NCBI GenBank assembly: GCA_950295325.1
Contig: OX485807.1
Coordinates: forward strand, 51,570,796-51,634,795
Direction: 5' to 3'
DNA: 64,000 bases
DNA from: Polytrichum commune
Lineage: Eukaryota; Streptophyta; Polytrichopsida; Polytrichales; Polytrichaceae
The notes under the pieces are model-generated. The model was given only the letters and a program-made list of their open reading frames with translations. It ran no database searches and was not told where the DNA came from. Each line of letters opens with the position of its first letter. The stretch's first letter is position 1. Made by a program: the position numbers and the translations under genes. Shown piece by piece: positions 58,753 to 64,000 of the stretch.

Positions 58753-59470
58753 ATAGATGGCCTTACAACGTACGTTGACCCACGAATTACTAGTGGTATG
58801 GGGAAATTGCCAAGGAAACCGGGTAGCTATGGTAAGTTCCAAGGGAGTTCCTAAGTGTTCTTAGGTCATGGTGATGACCACCTCATCAAGGATATATAAT
58901 AGATCAAGGACCAAATTTTAGAAAGCCAAAACGAGCCAAATTCAATGTTGCCCTATAAGGTATGTAGGCATTATTGCGGCTATTTTTCTTAATTGAACTC
59001 CTAGGTTTGATTATATGTGGTTTGGTGAGGATCAAAGAGTAAAGATCATAAAGACACGTTTTTAAAAGAGATTGGAGTACACCTGCAAACATTAATAGTG
59101 TATGTCTATTCTACACTCCAGTATACATGAAAATGTTCCGGTGTACTAAAACCATCATTTTTTTGGTCAAACGCCTGAAAGTAATAGGAAGGTGTTGTTC
59201 AAATTGGATTTATTTTTTTCATGATGGCCTCTATTGTTGTGTTAGGTACTCAAGTATAGACTATCAAGATGAGATCTTCAAAACTTGTCATTATAAGTAT
59301 TGCTAAAAGGTAATGGCTATTGTCGGTTTTGGACGTAGATTTCATGACCTTAAATATTTTGAAGTTGGATATTTTTTCATATTCCTCAAATTCATTATTA
59401 ACTCAAGGGCACCATTACAAAACTTTGATTTACTTTACTATTCTATATTGAGTATCTTGGAAAAACGGTC

Positions 59471-59924
59471 ATTAGGTTGAAATCTACTTTTGAAAATGAT
59501 TTTGGTACTCTATTTTAAGATTCAAAAGCATCCCAATAAAGTGGGTATGAGTTTGATCTCACTTTGCTAGAAGTCTCGCAAGTGCACACCATCTTCCATC
59601 CAATTGAAAAATTGTGACTTATAATGTAAACTTATGAAGTTATATAAAATGTGGGTTGGAATACAATGTGCCGCCACAATATTTCACCGACGTTTTGTAG
59701 CATTGGTTTCCTCATATATAGTGTGGTCCACAATATTTACCATAAACAATGTAGTTGACCACCATCACATGCTGGAAATTTAGTTCATGGATATATGTTT
59801 CATATCTAGCCAAGTATGATTTACAAATTTTAAGTAGTTTCTTGAAGAATATGCAAAAAATAAAATAAGAAATAGTATTGTATTTAATCCAAGTAGGATA
59901 AGGGTGAGTTTCCATGTAGGTTGG
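59471..59924 (+). repeat. Flanking direct repeat R2
   Basis: Partner of R1 (51356-51793). Both end at 'agtttccatgtaggttgg'. No terminal inverted repeats or coding frame are evident. Confidence 0.85.
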
Positions 59925-60176
59925 TTGCTACTACGTTATAGATAATAGTGGGTTGGAGGTGTTCGCAATAGATAAGTCTAATGGCCTACTAGAATGTGGA
60001 GGGTCGTGGACAAGGCCACTAGACTTCCATGTACCCACTAAAATATTTATTTATTTTTAACCTACAAGTACCAGTCTTTGTCACTTAAGATTTGAAGACC
60101 GGTTTTAAGAAGAAGAGAAGGAGTTAGTAGGTGGGCCCAAATTTGAGAAGATGAGAGTACACTCTAACCTCCCTAA

Positions 60177-62021
60177 GGGCATCGCCACCCATTCCCTACA
60201 CCTTCCTCTCCGCCCCTCCTCCCCCTCCCCATTCTTCCCCTCCCTTATCGGTCCTCACCAAAACTGTGAGCACCTTGTTTTTGGCACTTTTGCAAGGAGT
60301 TTTGCTTGTTTGTTTTGAGGGGATTGTGTTATGTTTTTTAAATGAATTTTAGGGTTTATGTCGGAGGAGTGTAGGGGGTGAGGTTTAGGAAGGTTTAGGG
60401 TTATTTTAGGGAGTTTTAGGGGAGGTTTACGGGTGTTGGTGAAGCATTTTTTAAAGAGGTTTTGGGAGGGTGTTTTTAAAAAAAATTGGAGATATTGAGG
60501 GAGTATTTGGGTGGTTGTGGGGACATTTTGGAGAGATTGTTGGGAGGTTTAAGGGGGGAAATATATTGGTACGCTTTTGAATTGACATATGAGAGGTATC
60601 ATGGAGTTTTGGGGGAGTTTTCTAGAAGTTTGAGGAGAGTTTTGTTTAGGTTTAGGGTAGGGTTTGGAGGTGTTTTTTGAAATTTGAGTTTATCTTTGCT
60701 TAGGCGGATGGAGGCTTGGAGTGCTAGGTTTAGGAAGTCCCGGGAGAGGTTTTTGGAGGACGACGAAGATGATGACGTGGACATGGAGATGGCCATTGAC
60801 CAGTTCTAGGACTTCATTGATTATGAACCCCCGTCGCGGAGAGCTGCAGGTGGTTCACGCCAAGGCAAGGCAGCTAACATTGAGAGAGATAGAGTGATTA
60901 TGGATGCACAGATGCACAAGGATTATTTTGCAGATTGTCCAACTCATGGCCCAAATATCTTTCGGCGTCGATATCGCATGAGGAGGTCACTTTTTGGTTA
61001 TATTCTGGAGAGGGTGTGTGCCCGAGATGTATATTTTGTACAGAAGAGGGATGCGGCTGGCTTGATAGGGTTGTCTTCACGGCAGAAGGTAACCGCTGCA
61101 CTGCGGATGCTAGCATTGGGAGTGTGTGCAGATGTCATGGATGACTATTGCCGGACGAGTGAGTCCACAGCCATGGAGTGCATGGGGAGATTTTGTGCTG
61201 CAGTGCGGGCGGAGTTTGGGGAGTACTACCTGCGGAAACCCACGTATGAGGATTGTCGGCAACAAGTCGCCATCAATGAGGCCCGTGGATTCCCCGGTAT
61301 GTTTGGCTCTCTAGATTGCATGCATTATGAGTGGAAGAATTGCCCTGTGGCTTGGCAGGGTGATTTTGGAGATCGAGACGGCAGAAAATCCATGATCCTG
61401 GAAGTTGTGGCTGACCAGAGCTTGCACATTTGGCATATTTATTTTGGCCTTCCCGGTTCAAACAATGACCTAAATGTCTTAGATCGGTCCCCCTTGATCC
61501 ATGACTTGCTAAGCGGTGCCGCATATGACATGACATTTGAGGTAAACGGCCAAAAGTACAACCGCTATTACTTGTTGGCTGATGGTATTTACCCACAATG
61601 GAGTTGTTTTGTCCAAAGCATCCACAACCCCGAGGATGAGAAGAGGAGGCACTTCGCAAAGAGGCAAGAAGCTTGCAGGAAGGATGTGGAGAGGTGTTTC
61701 GACGTTCTTCAAGCCCGGTTTGCAATCATTCACAATCCGTGTCGACAGTAGAGGATGCAGGGGATTGCAGAAATCATGTTTGTTTGTTGCATCTTGCATA
61801 ACATGATACTTGATGATGAAAGTGGTGTGCAGGGCCTCGAAAATGAACTTAGGGCTACATTTGAAGACAATGTGCCCATGTGGAGAGGATTGAATTTTGA
61901 GCAGTTGGTGGAAGACACAGAGAAGATAGAAGATGAGGTTATGCATTACAGTTTGAGAGGAGACCTCATTGAGCACTTGTGGGTTTTGAAAGGTCAAAAC
62001 ATGTATGGAGAAATTTCATAA
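60177..62021 (+). mobile_element. PIF/Harbinger transposon, right end not found
   Basis: The transposase gene at 60708-62021 is preceded by a G/T-rich leader. A candidate left end GGGCATCGCCACCC begins at 60177 after TAA (60174-60176), as expected for PIF/Harbinger termini and target duplications. No complementary end followed by TAA could be seen between 62021 and 64000, so the right terminus is lost, replaced by the 349-bp array, or outside the window. No Myb-like second protein, which autonomous plant PIF elements carry, was found. Confidence 0.6.
60708..62021 (+). pseudogene. PIF/Harbinger (HARBI1-like, DDE_Tnp_4) transposase with two nonsense codons
   Basis: A continuous frame of 437 sense-or-stop codons from the ATG at 60708 to TAA at 62019-62021, interrupted by TAG at 60807-60809 (codon 34) and 61749-61751 (codon 348). 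Features in order: acidic N-terminus (EDDEDDDVDME), basic GGSRQGKAANIERDR, the RRRYRMRRSLF motif, an HTH-like region around SSRQKVTAALRMLALGV, and the catalytic triad Asp203 (GSLDCMHYEW), Asp254 (GSNNDLNVL) and Glu328 (KDVERCF). The C-terminus after the second stop is still recognisable (ILHNMILDDE). Both stops fall where a TGG (Trp) codon is plausible, so each may be one G-to-A change. Otherwise the frame is clean, which indicates recent inactivation. Nuclease of a cut-and-paste transposon, nuclear. Confidence 0.92.
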
Positions 62022-62029
62022 TGAATAAT

Positions 62030-63130
62030 GCCATTAATTTCATTTAATTTTATATGAATTTGCATGTGAAACATTCCTATCATTATCATAACCAAAACCA
62101 ACACACTCCGAAATGTACTGGACCACTTCAACGATTTCTTGATTTCAAATTCAATTTAAAGAGAATAAAATTAAAAAATTAAAAACAATATGTCACAATA
62201 TCAAATGACCATAAAAACTTCCAAAATCCAACCTTCCTTGATGTAGCAACTATACAAAAAAAATTCACAAACTTAGGGCTCCAGGTTTGAGAGTTGTGCA
62301 AGATTTTATAATGTTGTGCTTAATGTGTCTAATGCCTTGGCAGGGTATTAGACACATTAGTCACATCCTTATACAATCGTCTATAATTTCATTTTATTGT
62401 ATATGAATTTGCATGTGAAACATTCCTATCATTACCATGACCAAAACCAACACACTCCAACATGTACTGGACCACTTTAACGATTTCTCAATTTCAAATT
62501 CAATTTAAAGAGAATAAAATTCAAAAAATAAAAACAATATGTCACAATATCAAATGACCATAAAAACTTCCAAAATCCAAGCTTCCTTGATGTAGGAACT
62601 ATACAAAAACATTTCACAAACTTAGGCCTCGAGGTATGAGAGTTGTGCAAGATTTTATAATGTTGTGCTTAATGTGTCTAATACCTTGGCAGGGTATTAG
62701 ACACATTAGTCACATCCTTATACAATCGTCTATAATTTCATTTTATTGTATATGAATTTGCATGTGTAGAAATTCGTATCATAACCATAACCAAAATCAA
62801 CACACTCCAACATGTACTAGACCATTTTAACGATGTCTTGATTTCAATTTCAATTTAAGGAGAATAAAAAAATAAAAAATAAAAACAATATGTCACAATA
62901 TCAAATGTCGTAAAAATTTGCACAATTGAACCTTCTTTATTGTGGCAACTATACCAAAAATTGTAACAAAGTTAAGCCTCACAATGTGAGAGTTGTGCAA
63001 GATTTTATAACGTTGTGACTAATGTGACTAATACCTCGGTAGGGTATTGGTTACATTAGTCGCATCATTATATAATCGTATAAAATAATATTTTATTTTA
63101 TATAAAATTGCACGCAAAGCATTCTTATCT
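62030..63130. repeat. Tandem array, 349-bp period, about 3 units
   Basis: The anchor 'gaatttgcatgtg' occurs at 62056, 62405 and 62754, with a decayed fourth start ('aaattgcacgcaaagc') at about 63104. Units 1 and 2 are most alike and unit 3 is more diverged. Each unit holds a palindrome around 'taatgtgtctaat…attagacacatta' (first at about 62321-62360). The array starts immediately after the transposase stop codon. Confidence 0.9.
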
Positions 63131-63489
63131 TGACAATGACAAAAAACCAACACATACCTATAAGTGTTTGGCCAGTCTATTATTATCTAAATTTAAGCTA
63201 AATTTGAGGTTATTTAAATATTACCATGATAGCGTTCAATTATTTAGTATTTGAAATCATTTAAAATATTAAATTAAATAACTATGAGTTACGTTATACT
63301 TAACATTTGTATATATGATGTTTATACTTTATGCTCGTTTACTTTAACATATTTCTTTTATATATAATATACATTTTTATTGGACATTAAAATTTGAGTC
63401 CTTATATAGATCCTAAACCGTTTTCTTGCATCATTTCGTCAAGAAATATATTCATTTATCTTAATTGTATTATTAAGGTTTTGTGCACA
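63131..63489. other. Very AT-rich upstream region
   Basis: No repeat partner noticed. Several TATA-like strings ('tttatatataatatac' near 63358-63373) could serve the gene starting at 63490, about 120 bases downstream. Confidence 0.35.
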
Positions 63490-64000
63490 ATGGCATCCTC
63501 GTCAAACCATAAACCACGCAAGTATGCTTTACTAGTAGATCAGAAACTTTTGGAGGACGAAAACCTATATGAGAAGACATTCAATGAAAATGGATTTGTC
63601 GGATGCTCATATTTTGAACATCGGACACGAAAACGTCATTCAACAATGTATGTTATTCCTTGTGAATACACATTGAAAAATGACATTTTCAAAAAATTGT
63701 TCAACGGTGAAAATGCAGATCTCTCAAAAGGTACAATTATTCATCACTGTCATAAAGTATGTGATAATTGTCTTGAAAAGTTCAGAGAGGAGGGGACAAG
63801 ATGTAAACTATGTCCGAATCTTTGGGACGTAGATTACACATTGCATTGTAAGCCAATGTTGAATATATGGAACTATCGAGGTTTCATAATTCAAACTCTT
63901 TCAGATTATGAGGCAATTGTTGAAGGTTGCAAGAATTTTATTGACAACAAGAAAACAAAATTGTTGTTGGGGTTGATTGTTCAATGTGAGGTGAGACATA
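63490..64000 (+). CDS. Unrecognised gene, 5' part, half-RING-like Cys/His cluster
   Basis: The ATG at 63490 ('cacaatggc', good context) opens a frame that has no stop for 170 codons and runs off the window. Residues 85-108 contain HHCHKVCDNC … CKLCP: Cys87-His88-x2-Cys91-x2-Cys94-x10-Cys105-x2-Cys108, the spacing of the second half of a RING finger. The first Cys pair of a classical RING is not evident (only Cys39 and Cys58 upstream), so this may be a variant zinc-binding fold. The N-terminus is basic (SSSNHKPRKY), followed by an acidic and aromatic segment. A strong splice donor (GAG|gtgaga) at 63990/63991 would end exon 1 in phase 0 after 167 codons. Function unknown. A ubiquitin-ligase role would need the missing half. 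It might also belong to a transposable element, given the neighbours. Confidence 0.55.
   Translation, partial: MASSSNHKPRKYALLVDQKLLEDENLYEKTFNENGFVGCSYFEHRTRKRHSTMYVIPCEYTLKNDIFKKLFNGENADLSKGTIIHHCHKVCDNCLEKFREEGTRCKLCPNLWDVDYTLHCKPMLNIWNYRGFIIQTLSDYEAIVEGCKNFIDNKKTKLLLGLIVQCEVRH

Noticed and set aside
61273-61997. Long minus-strand frames of 150 and 162 codons
   Set aside because: Antisense shadows of the Harbinger transposase coding sequence.

Overview
The window looks like nuclear DNA of a land plant with a large, gene-poor, AT-rich genome. The evidence is two intact intron-containing plant-type aldo-keto reductase genes, plant transposon relics (PIF/Harbinger, a pogo/Tigger-type element, a MULE/SWIM-type transposase pseudogene, Tourist-like MITEs), and many microsatellites and foldback repeats. 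The MULE/SWIM relic reminds me of families in seed-free plants (fern, lycophyte or moss), but this is recall and the species cannot be fixed from the sequence. No prokaryotic, organellar, CRISPR, rRNA or convincing tRNA signal was seen.

Layout. 1-20 kb: no recognisable protein gene. It holds a palindromic foldback element at the left edge, three Tourist-like MITEs with TAA/TTA target duplications, two tandem duplications of about 306 and 332 bp, several dispersed repeats and a small GC-rich patch with a TATA motif (17.9-18.6 kb). 20.4-21.0 kb: a 642-bp TA-flanked element with 26-bp terminal inverted repeats and an internally deleted HTH transposase. 21-31.8 kb: dispersed repeats and unexplained sequence. 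31.8-39.2 kb and 52.2-59.3 kb: two direct copies of a roughly 7-kb segment, each carrying one six-exon minus-strand aldo-keto reductase gene with identical exon lengths. 39.2-52.2 kb, between the copies: minisatellites, a possible decayed LTR-type element, two members of a DNA transposon family with 8-bp target duplications (1,032 and 269 bp), and a degenerate SWIM-finger transposase pseudogene into which the smaller member is inserted. 57.7-58.8 kb: a nearly complete 1,015-bp palindrome inserted in the second segment only. 60.2-62.0 kb: a PIF/Harbinger transposase gene whose DDE residues are intact but which has two in-frame TAG codons. 62.0-63.1 kb: an array of about three 349-bp units with internal hairpins. 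63.49 kb to the right edge: first exon of an unrecognised gene with a half-RING-like Cys/His cluster.

How the parts relate. The only genes likely to work as enzymes are the two aldo-keto reductases. They share a promoter with a TATA motif at the same distance from the ATG, the same splice phases and near-identical proteins, apart from a short cluster of changes next to the catalytic lysine. Almost everything else is mobile DNA. The duplicated gene segment has been a repeated insertion target, so the two copies serve as mutual 'empty sites' for dating and bounding insertions.
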